DNA of 64,000 nt from Gordonia sp. SL306 (GCF_026625785.1 NZ_CP113063.1:5296970-5360969), one strand, 5' to 3'; numbered from the stretch's first letter, positions 52,018 to 61,441 are shown. The notes: a model not told the origin generated them from the letters alone. Translations and numbers: made by a program.

Positions 52018-52959
52018 TCACCGCGCCCGAGGATGGGCCGTGGCGTACACCTCGCGCATGGTGTTCACCGTCACCAGGGTGTAGACCTGCGTGGTGGTCA
52101 CCGATGCGTGGCCGAGGAGTTCCTGCACGACGCGAACGTCGGCACCACCGTCGAGCAGATGAGTGGCAAAGCTGTGCCGCAACGTGTGCGGCGACACCGC
52201 CTTGTCCAGGCCTGCTCGTGCCGCGGCGTCTGCCAACACCTGCCACGCACTCTGCCGGGACAGCCGGCCACCGCGCGCATTGAGGAACAGCGCAGGATTC
52301 GCCCGGCTCGCCAGGACAGGCCGACCGCGCACCAGGTATGCCTCCAGCGCGTCGATCGCCGGACCGCCGACCGGGACGACGCGTTCCTTCCCGCCCTTGC
52401 CGCACAGTCGAACCGCCCGTGTCGTCGCGTCGATGTCGTCGACGTCGAGGGCGATCGCCTCGGAGATCCGCGCACCGCAGCTGTAGAGCAGTTCGAGCAG
52501 GGCCCGGTCCCGCAGGGCCCGGGGATGATCGGGCGCCCCGGCCGATTCGAGAATCGCGAGAACCTCGTCGACCGGCAACGATTTCGGCAGACGACGTGCC
52601 GGACGCGGCGGGCGGACGGCGTGGGCGACATCCGCCGCGACGACGCCCTCGGCCGCCGCGAACTTGTGGAAGCCCCGAACGGCGACGAGTGTCCGCGCGA
52701 TCGAGCTGTCGGCCAGCGGCGCCGAACCGGTGTCGGGCTCACCACGACGAAGCTGCACGAGGAACTCCCGGACATCGTTCTCGGTCACCTCGGTGAGGGA
52801 GCCGATCCCCCGTGATCCCAGGTAGTGCGCATAACGTCCGAGGTCCCGTCGGTAGGAGCTCACGGTGTTGGCGGCGGCGCCGCGTTCGACGGTGAGGTGA
52901 TCGAGGTACCGGGTCACGTGCTCCTCCGCACTGTCGGTCGATACCGCGTGTCCCGTCAT
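52018..52959 (-). CDS. xerD: Tyrosine recombinase XerD
   Basis: Resolves chromosome dimers at dif together with XerC. The N-terminal SAM-like core-binding domain covers about residues 10-100 (YLDHLTVERGAAANTVSSYRRDLGRY). The catalytic residues are visible: Arg in SCGARISEAIALDVDDID, HTLRHSFATHLLDGGADVRVVQELLGHASVTTTQVY with the HxxR, the second His and the Tyr nucleophile. At 313 residues it is a normal housekeeping Xer protein; no phage genes are near. Overlaps the NUDIX gene by four bases. Confidence 0.93.
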   Translation of the reverse strand: MTGHAVSTDSAEEHVTRYLDHLTVERGAAANTVSSYRRDLGRYAHYLGSRGIGSLTEVTENDVREFLVQLRRGEPDTGSAPLADSSIARTLVAVRGFHKFAAAEGVVAADVAHAVRPPRPARRLPKSLPVDEVLAILESAGAPDHPRALRDRALLELLYSCGARISEAIALDVDDIDATTRAVRLCGKGGKERVVPVGGPAIDALEAYLVRGRPVLASRANPALFLNARGGRLSRQSAWQVLADAAARAGLDKAVSPHTLRHSFATHLLDGGADVRVVQELLGHASVTTTQVYTLVTVNTMREVYATAHPRAR

Positions 52960-53627
52960 CGCCGGTCCCGGCGCTCGCGCAACGCCGTCGGTTCGTCGGT
53001 CCAGGGTGCGGTCACCGCCCGCAGCGACGTCGCCCGCGCATCGGCCGCCGCCAGCGCGAGGATGCCTGCCACACTCGTCGCGTTGACGATCTCACCGGAC
53101 AGGGTTCGGGAGACCGCGTCCTCGAGTGCCACCCACTCGACAGACATGTCGGCCTCCTCGTCGTGCCGTTCGGAGGCCTCGAGTTCGCGGAGATCTTCCG
53201 CCAGGTAGAGCCGGAGGGCCTCGTCGGTGAAACCCGGCGACAGGTCGAGATCGACGAGCACCTGCCAGTGCTCGGCGGCGAGATCGACCTCCTCGGCGAG
53301 CTCACGCTGTGCCGCCGCGAGCGGGGTCTCGCCGGGACCTGCATCGAGCAGGCCGGCCGGCAGCTCGAGTAACCGCCTGCCGATCGGATGCCGATACTGC
53401 CGGACCATCGCGATCCGCCCCCGCGCGTCACGGGCGACCACCGCGACGGCGCCGAAGTGTTCGACGACCTCGCGTTCGGCGACACGCCCGCCGGGCATCT
53501 CGACCTCGTCGACACGCAAGGTGAGGATCGCACCGTCGTATACGGTTCGGGTCCCCTGGACGGTGAATGCGTGCTGCGAGTCGACGGTGTCGTCGCCTGC
53601 CCGTTCGTCTGGATCGGGCCCGTTCAA
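52956..53627 (-). CDS. NUDIX hydrolase, ADP-ribose pyrophosphatase type
   Basis: A 223-residue hydrolase. The Nudix box is GLLDAGPGETPLAAAQRELAEEVDL, with the REL-EE metal-binding part intact; upstream AMVRQYRHPIGRRLLELPAG is typical of the ADP-ribose pyrophosphatase group (NudF-like). Likely converts ADP-ribose to AMP and ribose 5-phosphate. It sits between pyrG and xerD with 4-base overlaps on both sides, the same order as in M. tuberculosis (Rv1699-1701). Confidence 0.9.
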   Translation of the reverse strand: MNGPDPDERAGDDTVDSQHAFTVQGTRTVYDGAILTLRVDEVEMPGGRVAEREVVEHFGAVAVVARDARGRIAMVRQYRHPIGRRLLELPAGLLDAGPGETPLAAAQRELAEEVDLAAEHWQVLVDLDLSPGFTDEALRLYLAEDLRELEASERHDEEADMSVEWVALEDAVSRTLSGEIVNATSVAGILALAAADARATSLRAVTAPWTDEPTALRERRDRR

Positions 53628-55369
53628 GCGCCGCGTTCCTCGGCGCCGTCGGCGTCCTCGACCTCTGCCGTGGCGGGACGCTCGTAGTCACCGATGTCCA
53701 CGGGGAGACGTTCGGCAGCCTTGTATTTCAGTGCCGCGTCGATGAACGAGCGAAACAGCGGGTGCGGCCGGGTCGGCCGGCTCTTCAGTTCCGGATGCGC
53801 CTGGGTGGCGACCAGGAACGGATGCACCGACGTCGGGTACTCGACGAACTCCACGAGATGGCCGTCGGGCGAGGTCCCGGAGAACACCAGCCCGGAGGCC
53901 CCGATCTTGTCGCGATATGCGTTGTTGACCTCGAAGCGGTGTCGGTGCCGCTCGGAGACATGGGTCGTCCCGTACGCCTCCGCGACCACACTGTCCGGTT
54001 CGAGAGTGGCCGGGTAGGCACCGAGCCGCATGGTTCCGCCGAGATCCGCCTCGCCTGCCACCGCGTCGGCCTGGTCGGCCATCGTCGAGATGACGGGGTA
54101 GGGAGTATCCGGATCGAACTCGGTCGAACTCGCGTCGTCGAGACCGGCGGCGCGAGCCGCTTCGATCACCACGCACTGCAGTCCGAGGCAGAGGCCCAGC
54201 AACGGAATCCCGCGCTTACGGGCGTAGGCGATCGCGCCAACCTTGCCCTCGATACCGCGGATCCCGAAACCGCCGGGGATGAGCACCGCGTGCACGTCAC
54301 CGAGCGCAGCCTGCGCACCCTCGAGGGTGGCGCAGTCGTCGGAGGGGACCCATTTGATCTCGGTACGCGCCCTCCAGGCGAAGCCACCCGCGCGAATCGC
54401 CTCGGTGACCGACAGATACGCGTCGGGGAGGTCTACGTACTTCCCCACCAGCGCGACGGTCACCGTCTCTCGCGGATCGTGGACTCGCTTGAGGAGCTCA
54501 CCCCACTCGGTCCAGTCCACATCTCGGAACGGCAGGCCCAGCTTGCGAACCACGTAGGCATCGAGCTGCTCACGGTGCAGGACCTTCGGGATGTCATAGA
54601 TCGATGGCGCGTCCGGCGTGGAGATGACCCCCTCGAGCTCGACGTCGCACATGAGGGCGATCTTCTTCTTGAGGCCTTCGGGTACCTCCCGATCGCATCG
54701 GAGGATGAGCGCGTCGGGCTGGATGCCGACGTTGCGCAACGCGGCCACCGAGTGCTGGGTCGGCTTGGTCTTGAGTTCGCCGGAGGGGGCGAGATACGGG
54801 ACCAGCGAGACGTGCAGGAAGAACACGTTGTCGCGGCCGACGTCGTGGCGGATCTGTCGTGCCGCTTCGATGAACGGCTGTGACTCGATGTCGCCGACGG
54901 TGCCGCCGATCTCGGTGATCACCACATCGGGCGCCTCACCGTCTTCGCCCGGCTCGCGCATCGCGAGGACGCGCGACTTGAGTTCGTCGGTGATGTGCGG
55001 GATCACCTGGACCGTCTCACCCAGATACTCGCCGCGGCGTTCCTTGGCGATCACCGTCGAGTAGACCTGCCCGGTGGTCACATTGGCGGACTGCGAGAGA
55101 TTGCGGTCCAGGAAGCGCTCGTAATGTCCGACGTCGAGGTCGGTCTCGGCGCCATCCTCGGTGACGAACACCTCACCGTGTTGGAAGGGGTTCATCGTGC
55201 CGGGGTCGACATTGAGATAGGGATCGAGCTTCTGCATCGTGACGCGGAGGCCACGAGAAGTCAGAAGTTGTCCCAGGCTCGATGCGGTCAGTCCCTTGCC
55301 AAGGGACGACGCAACACCGCCCGTCACAAAGATGTGTTTGGTGTCATGCACGTGGCGAAGTGGTCGCAA
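53624..55369 (-). CDS. pyrG: CTP synthase
   Basis: Converts UTP to CTP with glutamine and ATP. The synthetase domain begins KHIFVTGGVASSLGKGLTASSLG (about residue 11) and includes KLDPYLNVDPGTMNPFQHGEVFV. The glutaminase domain (about 290-550) has nucleophile Cys in LLGLCLGLQCVV and the later His/Glu in AQAHPELKSRP. At 581 residues it is slightly long because of a C-terminal tail. The TTG start is preferred: GGGAG lies five bases before it; a GTG six codons downstream is the alternative. Heads a gene run with NUDIX and xerD. Confidence 0.95.
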   Translation of the reverse strand: MRPLRHVHDTKHIFVTGGVASSLGKGLTASSLGQLLTSRGLRVTMQKLDPYLNVDPGTMNPFQHGEVFVTEDGAETDLDVGHYERFLDRNLSQSANVTTGQVYSTVIAKERRGEYLGETVQVIPHITDELKSRVLAMREPGEDGEAPDVVITEIGGTVGDIESQPFIEAARQIRHDVGRDNVFFLHVSLVPYLAPSGELKTKPTQHSVAALRNVGIQPDALILRCDREVPEGLKKKIALMCDVELEGVISTPDAPSIYDIPKVLHREQLDAYVVRKLGLPFRDVDWTEWGELLKRVHDPRETVTVALVGKYVDLPDAYLSVTEAIRAGGFAWRARTEIKWVPSDDCATLEGAQAALGDVHAVLIPGGFGIRGIEGKVGAIAYARKRGIPLLGLCLGLQCVVIEAARAAGLDDASSTEFDPDTPYPVISTMADQADAVAGEADLGGTMRLGAYPATLEPDSVVAEAYGTTHVSERHRHRFEVNNAYRDKIGASGLVFSGTSPDGHLVEFVEYPTSVHPFLVATQAHPELKSRPTRPHPLFRSFIDAALKYKAAERLPVDIGDYERPATAEVEDADGAEERGA

Positions 55370-55401
55370 TGCGTCTCCCGTCGGCCGATCCAGGCCAGAA
55401 A

Positions 55402-55430
55402 ACCCTGATTACCTACGGGACTCCAGGGTA
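55402..55430 (-). promoter_or_regulatory. pyrG upstream region: -10 box (TACCCT) and hairpin with T-run
   Basis: On the minus strand TACCCT (55425-55430) fits TANNNT and would give a leader of about 50 bases. A 6-base stem ACCCTG/CAGGGT (55424-55429 with 55402-55407) is followed directly by TTTTC. Because the stem overlaps the -10 box, the hairpin could form in RNA only if transcription also starts further upstream. Confidence 0.3.
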
Positions 55431-55484
55431 ACACCTCTGTGCCGGTTCGACGGACGCCACACCGTGAGACGGTGCCCGGCCGCG

Positions 55485-56420
55485 TCAGGCTGCCGGGCCC
55501 GACTGGGCTCCGACGGTGATCGCCTTGGCGCCCGGCCCGGTGCCATAGGCACCCGTCCGACCGTCTACCTCGTCCGCCAGGGCCAGCACGGCCGTGATCC
55601 GGCCCGTCTGCTGGTCGACGTTGTCGATCGTGGACACCGCATTGCCGAGGCCGGGATCAGAACGCACGACGGCGATCGGCGACCCACCCGTCGCCGAACC
55701 GGTACGGCCGAGCAGCACACCGCCCTGCCCGCGGGCCGACATCGAACCGGCGAGTCGCGCGGTCAATTGACCCTGGGCTCCGGCGTCGGCGCCCAGCGGA
55801 TCACCCGTGACCACGACGACCAGGTCGGCCGGTGAGACCGCGCCGTCGGCGTAGTCGATGAATCCGCCTTCTCGCAGGGCCTGCAAGCCCAGGCGGGTGT
55901 CCCCCGCCGATGCTGCCGACTGTCCGTCCCTGTGCAGGGTGAGCGCACCGAGCAGGTCACCGACCCGACCGCCCGAATCGGTGAGCTCCGTGCGCAGCGT
56001 CGCGCCGGGTGGGATCGTCTGATCGACGATCGTGCGTACCTGTTCCGCGTTCTGGTCGCGCACCAGCGAATCGGTCAGCGCGATCTGTCCGGCGGAACGC
56101 CCACCCGCCGACGCAATGGATTCCTTGACCGCGTCCACATCGGCGTCTGCTGCGCTCGGAGCACTGACGACCAGCACCGACTGCCCCTTGAGGGTGCCGG
56201 CGATCAGACGCGCTCCGATCGCGGCGTCAAAACTGTTGGCCGCGTTGACCTGCTCGTTGAGTTGGTCGCGTTGCTTCTCGAGGTCGCCGATCCGGTCCCG
56301 CGACGTCCCGGTGACCGAGTTGACCCGATCCCCGATGAAGCCGGATCCGAGGAACAGGCCGACTGCGAGCGCGAGGAAGACCGCGACGAGTGAGATCGCG
56401 TGCTGCCTGAGGGAGATCAT
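55485..56420 (-). CDS. steB: SteB/MctB-like envelope protein (copper transporter family)
   Basis: A 311-residue protein anchored by one N-terminal helix (ISLVAVFLALAVGLFLGSGFIG) followed by a coiled-coil stretch (DRIGDLEKQRDQLNEQVNAANSFDAAI) and an exported alpha/beta domain ending near the C terminus. The M. tuberculosis homologue Rv1698 was reported as outer-membrane copper protein MctB; the Corynebacterium homologue SteB works with SteA in cell separation. The coupling with steA here (four bases apart) favours the SteAB role; copper export is not shown by any visible metal motif. Confidence 0.85.
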   Translation of the reverse strand: MISLRQHAISLVAVFLALAVGLFLGSGFIGDRVNSVTGTSRDRIGDLEKQRDQLNEQVNAANSFDAAIGARLIAGTLKGQSVLVVSAPSAADADVDAVKESIASAGGRSAGQIALTDSLVRDQNAEQVRTIVDQTIPPGATLRTELTDSGGRVGDLLGALTLHRDGQSAASAGDTRLGLQALREGGFIDYADGAVSPADLVVVVTGDPLGADAGAQGQLTARLAGSMSARGQGGVLLGRTGSATGGSPIAVVRSDPGLGNAVSTIDNVDQQTGRITAVLALADEVDGRTGAYGTGPGAKAITVGAQSGPAA

Positions 56421-56423
56421 CGA

Positions 56424-57611
56424 TCACCTGTTCCAGACGTCTCGCGCCCACTCGACGGCATTGTGGTATTGCGCGACGGCCCAGTCGCTCACCTCGGGTC
56501 CCATGTTCGAGAGCATGACCGCCGCGATCACGGCGATCAGCGCGGCCAGGACCACGCAGGCGATCGCAGCACCCGAGACCCGGCTCCGATACAGCGTTGC
56601 GACCGCCTTGGCGTCCACCAGCTTCGGACCGACCTTGAGACGGGTCAGGAAGGTCGACGGATTGCTCTCGCGCCGGGAGCGATCGAAGAAGTCGTCGAGT
56701 GTTCCGCCGTAGCCGACCGTCACGATGAGGTCCGCACCGTGGTAATCCGCGAGCAGCAGGGCAAGATCGGCCGCGGCTCCCGCCGCGGGGAACGTCGTCG
56801 CGCCGACCCCAAGATCCTGAATACGTGCCAGCCCCTGGGCGTGGCCGTCAGTGTCCGCCGGAAGTACCAGCTGTGCACCGCATTTGAGGGTCGCCGCCTT
56901 CATGTCGTCGGGGTCGCCGACGATCACGGCGGGCTTGTACCCGGCTTTCAGCAAGGTGTCGGCACCGGCCCCGACACCGATGAGGACCGGTGAGTACTCC
57001 TTGATGAAGGGCTTCAGTGCGCGCAGGTCCGTGCCCCGATCCGCCCCGTCGGCGACGATCACCACGTGCCGCGCCGCGAGATCGGCATCGATGTCGGGTA
57101 CCCCGACCCCGTCGATCAACAGCGGAGACTCGCTCCGGATGAACTCGATCGTGTTGCCCGAGAATGCTTCCAGATGATCGACCAGCCCGGTCTTGGCCTC
57201 GATCATCAAGTCCGCGATGTCGCGTTCCTCGAGTTGCTGCCCCAACGCGAGACGTCGTTCCCCGACGTACAGACGATCGTTGTCGATGCGGAGCTTGGCC
57301 CCGTCCTTCACCCGCTTGAAGACTTCGTCACCCACGTCGTCGAGCAGGACGATGCCCGAGGCGACGAGCACCTCCGGACCGAGATTCGGATACCTACCGG
57401 AGATCGACTTGGACGAATTGACCACTGCGACGACGTTGGCCTGCACCAGTGCGTCGGCGGTCATCCGGTCCAGGTCGACCTCGTCGAGGATGGCGATGTC
57501 GCCGGGGCCGATCCGATCGAGCAATCGGCGGGTGTTCTTGTCGATCCTGGCTATTCCGGAGACACCAGGGAGTTCATCGGTCGTACGGGCAAGCAGGGCA
57601 GGCATCTTCAT
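56424..57611 (-). CDS. steA: SteA-like cell-separation protein (Rv1697 family)
   Basis: A 395-residue protein with an N-terminal cytosolic part of thiamine-pyrophosphokinase-like fold (NTIEFIRSESPLLIDGVGVPDIDADLAARHVVIVADG, VGVGAGADTLLKAGYKPAVIVGDPDDM, LPADTDGHAQGLARIQDLG) and a C-terminal membrane helix (AAIACVVLAALIAVIAAVML). In Corynebacterium SteA with SteB activates peptidoglycan hydrolysis at division. The start is uncertain: several ATG codons (57671, 57629, 57620, 57611) are in frame; the last was chosen because conserved sequence begins there. A TGTCAC palindrome lies upstream. Confidence 0.86.
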   Translation of the reverse strand: MKMPALLARTTDELPGVSGIARIDKNTRRLLDRIGPGDIAILDEVDLDRMTADALVQANVVAVVNSSKSISGRYPNLGPEVLVASGIVLLDDVGDEVFKRVKDGAKLRIDNDRLYVGERRLALGQQLEERDIADLMIEAKTGLVDHLEAFSGNTIEFIRSESPLLIDGVGVPDIDADLAARHVVIVADGADRGTDLRALKPFIKEYSPVLIGVGAGADTLLKAGYKPAVIVGDPDDMKAATLKCGAQLVLPADTDGHAQGLARIQDLGVGATTFPAAGAAADLALLLADYHGADLIVTVGYGGTLDDFFDRSRRESNPSTFLTRLKVGPKLVDAKAVATLYRSRVSGAAIACVVLAALIAVIAAVMLSNMGPEVSDWAVAQYHNAVEWARDVWNR

Positions 57612-57675
57612 GACGCCCATGATCACCATGCGGCCGCGACAGCACGGGGAGGCGCGCCGCAACAACTGCAACTTT

Positions 57676-57691
57676 TGTCACATGAGTAACA
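57676..57691. promoter_or_regulatory. Imperfect palindrome TGTCAC-ATGA-GTAACA upstream of steA
   Basis: One mismatch from the perfect TGTCAC-N4-GTGACA form. It lies in the 94-base gap between recN and steA, about 65 bases before the steA start, and may mark a separate promoter for the steA-steB pair. Confidence 0.4.
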
Positions 57692-57705
57692 CGCGATGGC
57701 GAGAT

Positions 57706-59487
57706 CTAGGAGTCGTCGCGGGCCTGCTTCTCGCCTTCGGCGGTCGCCAGGAGTTCCTCCGCGTGTGCTCGCCCGGTGTCCGAATCACCGAGTCCCGCAA
57801 GCATCCGCGCGAGCTCGGCCACGCGTTCGTCACGGTCGAGGGTGCGCACCGTGCTCGTGTGCTGTCGACGACCACGTCCGCCACCCGAGTTCTTGCCGAT
57901 CACCAGGTGGTTGTCGGCGAATGCCGCCACTTGTGGCAGGTGGGTCACGACGATCACCTGATGTGCCCGGGCCAGGCCGGCCAGCCGCCGTCCGATCTCG
58001 ACGGCGGCACGTCCGCCCACGCCTGCATCGACCTCGTCGAAGACCATGATCGATCCGCTGGTCGGTTCGGCCAGGACCACCTCGAGCGCGAGCATCACCC
58101 GCGACAGTTCGCCGCCGGAGGCCGACCGCGCGATGGGCAGCGGCGTGGCACCTTTGTGCGCCAGCAACGCGAACTCGACGCGGTCGGCGCCGGCGCTGCC
58201 CGCATGTGCCCGGCGCCCGTCGAGCTCGATCGCCAGCCGATCGTCGTCGGCGGCGGGCTCGACGGCGACATCCACCGCGAGCGTGGTGTCCCCCATCGCC
58301 AGTCCGCCGAGTTCGGCGGACACCTTCGACGCCATCGATTTCGCCGCGGTCTTCCGACGGCGATGAAGGGCGGCGGCGGCCTCCTGCACCTTCGCCTGCG
58401 CTGCCGTGGCGGCGTTTTCGAGCTCCGTGATGGATTGTTGCGGGTCGTCGATCTCGGTCAGTCGACTCTCGGCGGCGGTCCGCCAGGCGATCACCCCGTC
58501 GATGTCGGGGGCATACTTCCGCACCAGCGCCTTCAACTCCGCCTGGCGGGTGAGCAGTTTGTCCAGTTCGTCGGCGTCGGCCGGGAGATCAGCCAGGAAG
58601 GAGGTCAGCTCCTCCCCGACGTCGGTGATCACCGTCAGAGCCTCGGACACCCGCGGCAGCAGATCACGCAGCGAGTCGTCGGCGGCCGTCTCGAGGATGG
58701 TCCGAACCTGGCCGAGACCCTCGACGACCGATCCGGAGTCACCGGCGACGATCTCGCGCGACTCGGCGCCCGCGGCGCGAATCGTCTCCAGATCGGAGAG
58801 CCGACGGATCGTCGCAGCCAACTCGGCGTCCTCGCCGGGCTGGGGGTCGACGGCGGCGATCTCGTCCACGCCGAAGCGCAGACGATCGGCTTCCTGTGCC
58901 AGTTCACGATGATTGGTCCGGCGGGCGTCGAGTTCGTCGAGCACCTCGATCCAGGAGTCGCGGGCAGCGCGGTAGGCGTCGGACGGCCCTGCTACCGACG
59001 ACCCGGCGAACGTGTCGAGTGCGGCCCGCTGGTGTTCGGGCTTCAGCAACCGGAGTTGATCGTTCTGGCCGTGGATGGCCAGGAGCTGATTGGTCAGTCG
59101 GCCCATCACTCCGACCGGCACCGAGCGACCCCCGAGATGTGCCCGGGACCGCCCGTCGGCATTCACCGATCGCACGGCGATCACCGTGCCGTCCTCGTCG
59201 ACGTCGGCGCCGGATGACTCCAGGATCTCCTCGACCACCGGGTCACCGCCGTGTCCGGACGACGAGCCTCCGTCGGCGAGACGGAAGCGTCCTTCGACCG
59301 TCGCCTTGGTGTCGCCCGAGCGGACCCTGGTGGCATCCGCGCGGGCACCGGAGAGCAGGTGCAGGCTGGTGACGATCATCGTCTTGCCCGCTCCGGTCTC
59401 ACCGGTCAGCACAGTGAACCCGGGATGGAACTGAGCAGAGGCCTGCTCGATGACCCCCAGGCCTTCGATCGAGAGTTCTTCCAGCAC
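57706..59487 (-). CDS. recN: DNA repair protein RecN
   Basis: SMC-like ATPase in double-strand break repair. Walker A FTVLTGETGAGKTMIV near residue 28, long coiled-coil arms in the middle (about 150-380), and the C-terminal ABC signature SGGELSRVMLALEVVLAEP with Walker B IMVFDEVDAGVGG near 490. At 593 residues it has normal length. The GTG start lies two bases past the nadK stop; the frame upstream is inside nadK. Same order nadK-recN as in M. tuberculosis (Rv1695-1696). Confidence 0.95.
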   Translation of the reverse strand: MLEELSIEGLGVIEQASAQFHPGFTVLTGETGAGKTMIVTSLHLLSGARADATRVRSGDTKATVEGRFRLADGGSSSGHGGDPVVEEILESSGADVDEDGTVIAVRSVNADGRSRAHLGGRSVPVGVMGRLTNQLLAIHGQNDQLRLLKPEHQRAALDTFAGSSVAGPSDAYRAARDSWIEVLDELDARRTNHRELAQEADRLRFGVDEIAAVDPQPGEDAELAATIRRLSDLETIRAAGAESREIVAGDSGSVVEGLGQVRTILETAADDSLRDLLPRVSEALTVITDVGEELTSFLADLPADADELDKLLTRQAELKALVRKYAPDIDGVIAWRTAAESRLTEIDDPQQSITELENAATAAQAKVQEAAAALHRRRKTAAKSMASKVSAELGGLAMGDTTLAVDVAVEPAADDDRLAIELDGRRAHAGSAGADRVEFALLAHKGATPLPIARSASGGELSRVMLALEVVLAEPTSGSIMVFDEVDAGVGGRAAVEIGRRLAGLARAHQVIVVTHLPQVAAFADNHLVIGKNSGGGRGRRQHTSTVRTLDRDERVAELARMLAGLGDSDTGRAHAEELLATAEGEKQARDDS

Positions 59488-59489
59488 GT

Positions 59490-60500
59490 CTAGGTCTGCC
59501 TCCCCCGCCAGCCCGTCACCGGTAGATCGAATTTTGTCACCAATCTGTCGGTGAAGGGATCCGAGTCGATACGCACCCACCGCACCGAACGGTCGCTGCG
59601 GACCACTTCCACACGCGCCCCCGCCGGGACATCGATGCGTCTTCGCCCGTCACACAGTGCCACAGCCGACCGGCCACCCTTGTCGATCTCCACCGCGATA
59701 CGTGACCGCGGGCTGGTGACCAGCGGACGCGCGAACAGCGCATGTGCGTTGCTGGGCACCACGAGCATGGCCTCCAGATCAGGCCACATCACCGGCCCGC
59801 CGGCGGAGAACGCGTAGGCCGTCGACCCGGTCGGCGTGGACACCAGAACGCCGTCGGCGCCGAATGCCGACACCGGGCGGCCATCGACCTCGGTGACCAG
59901 TTCGAGGACACCGTTGTTGGTCTTGTTCAGGATCGCGACCTCGTTCAGGGCCCAGCTCCGCACCGGCGGATGGTCCGGCCGGGCCGGATCGATCACCGTG
60001 ACGTCGAGGGTCATCCGCGGCTCGACTCGATAATCGCGATCGATCAACTGCCGCATCACCTCGTCGATTCGATTGGCCTCTGCTTCGGCCAGGAAACCGA
60101 TACGGCCCAGGTTGATGCCGAGGACCGGCACCTGCGCGGGATAGGCGAGTTCGGCGGCACGCAGGAAGGTTCCGTCGCCGCCGAGGACGATCACCACCTC
60201 GCATCCCTCCGCCGACGCCGGTATCGCCGACGTCACCTCGACCGCGGCGCCGATGCGACGCAGATGCTCGGGGTCGACCGGATGGCTCTCGGGCGGGTTG
60301 TGCTCCAGCGCCACGTGCACCACGTCGATCTGTTGTTCGCGGGCCTTGGTGTCGTGATCGACCACCCGCAGTCTCACCCCGGCCGCGGCGCAGTGGCGCG
60401 CGATGGCGTCCATCGTCTGGATGACGACTTCCCGCCCGGTATGGGCGACCACCAAGAACTCTCGATGACCCGCCCGATCGGCGGCCGCGTCGATGGCCAC
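59490..60500 (-). CDS. nadK: NAD kinase
   Basis: Phosphorylates NAD to NADP. The GGDGT motif is in VVIVLGGDGTFLRAAELA near residue 105; WALNEVAILNKTNNGVLELVTEVDG and the diacylglycerol-kinase-like Gly-rich DGVLVSTPTGSTAYAFSAGGPV complete the active site. At 336 residues it includes about 30 extra N-terminal residues, common in Actinobacteria. Downstream of tlyA by 17 bases and directly followed by recN. Supplies NADP that gnd in this window reduces. Confidence 0.95.
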   Translation of the reverse strand: MAIDAAADRAGHREFLVVAHTGREVVIQTMDAIARHCAAAGVRLRVVDHDTKAREQQIDVVHVALEHNPPESHPVDPEHLRRIGAAVEVTSAIPASAEGCEVVIVLGGDGTFLRAAELAYPAQVPVLGINLGRIGFLAEAEANRIDEVMRQLIDRDYRVEPRMTLDVTVIDPARPDHPPVRSWALNEVAILNKTNNGVLELVTEVDGRPVSAFGADGVLVSTPTGSTAYAFSAGGPVMWPDLEAMLVVPSNAHALFARPLVTSPRSRIAVEIDKGGRSAVALCDGRRRIDVPAGARVEVVRSDRSVRWVRIDSDPFTDRLVTKFDLPVTGWRGRQT

Positions 60501-60517
60501 AATGGTCCCTTCGTGTG

Positions 60518-61441
60518 TCAGCGGGGCCCGTTCTCGACGGCCCGGGTGATCATCTCGATCAGCGCCGGATCGTCGGACGTCCCCGGGGCGGGGGCGGCGC
60601 CTTCGGCCGCGCCACCCGTCACGTCCGTTCGGTCTTCGAGCCTATCCGGCGACGACGGTTCCGCGCCGGGCCGGGCGTTCACGACATCATCGTCGACCTT
60701 GCGCAACCACAAGAAGTATTCGACGTTGCCCGATGGCCCGGGCAACGGACTGGCCACCACGCCGCGCGTCTCGAGACCGTACTGACGCGCTCGGCGCGCC
60801 ACCGCCAGCACCGCATCGATCCGCTGGCCGGGATCCCGCACCACCCCGCCCGCACCGACACGATCTTTGCCGACCTCGAACTGAGGTTTGACCATGGGTA
60901 GCAGGTCTGCACCGGTCTTGGTGCATGCGGACAGCGCGGCCAGGACCAACGCCAACGAGATGAAGGACAGGTCCGCGACCACCAGATCGACCGGGCCGCC
61001 GATCTGCTCGGGGGTGAGTCGCCGGACATTCGTTCGATCGTGCACGGTCACCCGCGGGTCGTTCTGCAGGCGCCAGACCAGCTGGCCGTAACCGACGTCC
61101 ACGGCGACCACCTCGGCCACCTCACGCCGCAGCAGGACGTCCGTGAACCCGCCGGTCGACGCCCCCGCATCCAGACAGCGGCGACCACCGACCGTCAGCC
61201 CCTGTGGTTCGAAATCGTCGAGCGCACCGAGCAACTTGTGGGCGCCGCGCGACGCCCAGTCGTCGGAAACCGTCTCCAGCACGACGATCGGGATATCGCG
61301 GCCCACGTTGGTGGCCGGTTTCACCGCGACGACGCCGTTGACCTTGACGAGCCCGTCGGTGATCAACGACCGGGCCTGCTCGCGCGACCGGGCGAGGCCG
61401 CGACGGACGAGTTCGGCGTCGAGGCGCGCTCGTGGGGCCAC
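60518..61441 (-). CDS. tlyA: TlyA family rRNA 2'-O-methyltransferase
   Basis: Methylates the 2'-O of C1409 in 16S and C1920 in 23S rRNA in mycobacteria; loss gives capreomycin resistance. N-terminal S4 domain (RLDAELVRRGLARSREQARSLITDGLVKVNG), then the SAM-methyltransferase fold: SRGAHKLLGAL, CLDAGASTGGFTDVLL (motif I), VAVDVGYGQLVWRL, and DLVVADLSFISL with MVKPQFEVGKD. The C-terminal 50 residues are an extra disordered tail (PSSPDRLEDRTDVTGGAAEG...). GTG start. Confidence 0.94.
   Translation of the reverse strand: MAPRARLDAELVRRGLARSREQARSLITDGLVKVNGVVAVKPATNVGRDIPIVVLETVSDDWASRGAHKLLGALDDFEPQGLTVGGRRCLDAGASTGGFTDVLLRREVAEVVAVDVGYGQLVWRLQNDPRVTVHDRTNVRRLTPEQIGGPVDLVVADLSFISLALVLAALSACTKTGADLLPMVKPQFEVGKDRVGAGGVVRDPGQRIDAVLAVARRARQYGLETRGVVASPLPGPSGNVEYFLWLRKVDDDVVNARPGAEPSSPDRLEDRTDVTGGAAEGAAPAPGTSDDPALIEMITRAVENGPR

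Noticed and set aside
52018..52959. Tyrosine recombinase as a sign of a prophage or integrative element
   Set aside because: It is the housekeeping XerD in its conserved place between NUDIX and parA; no att-like repeats or phage genes near.
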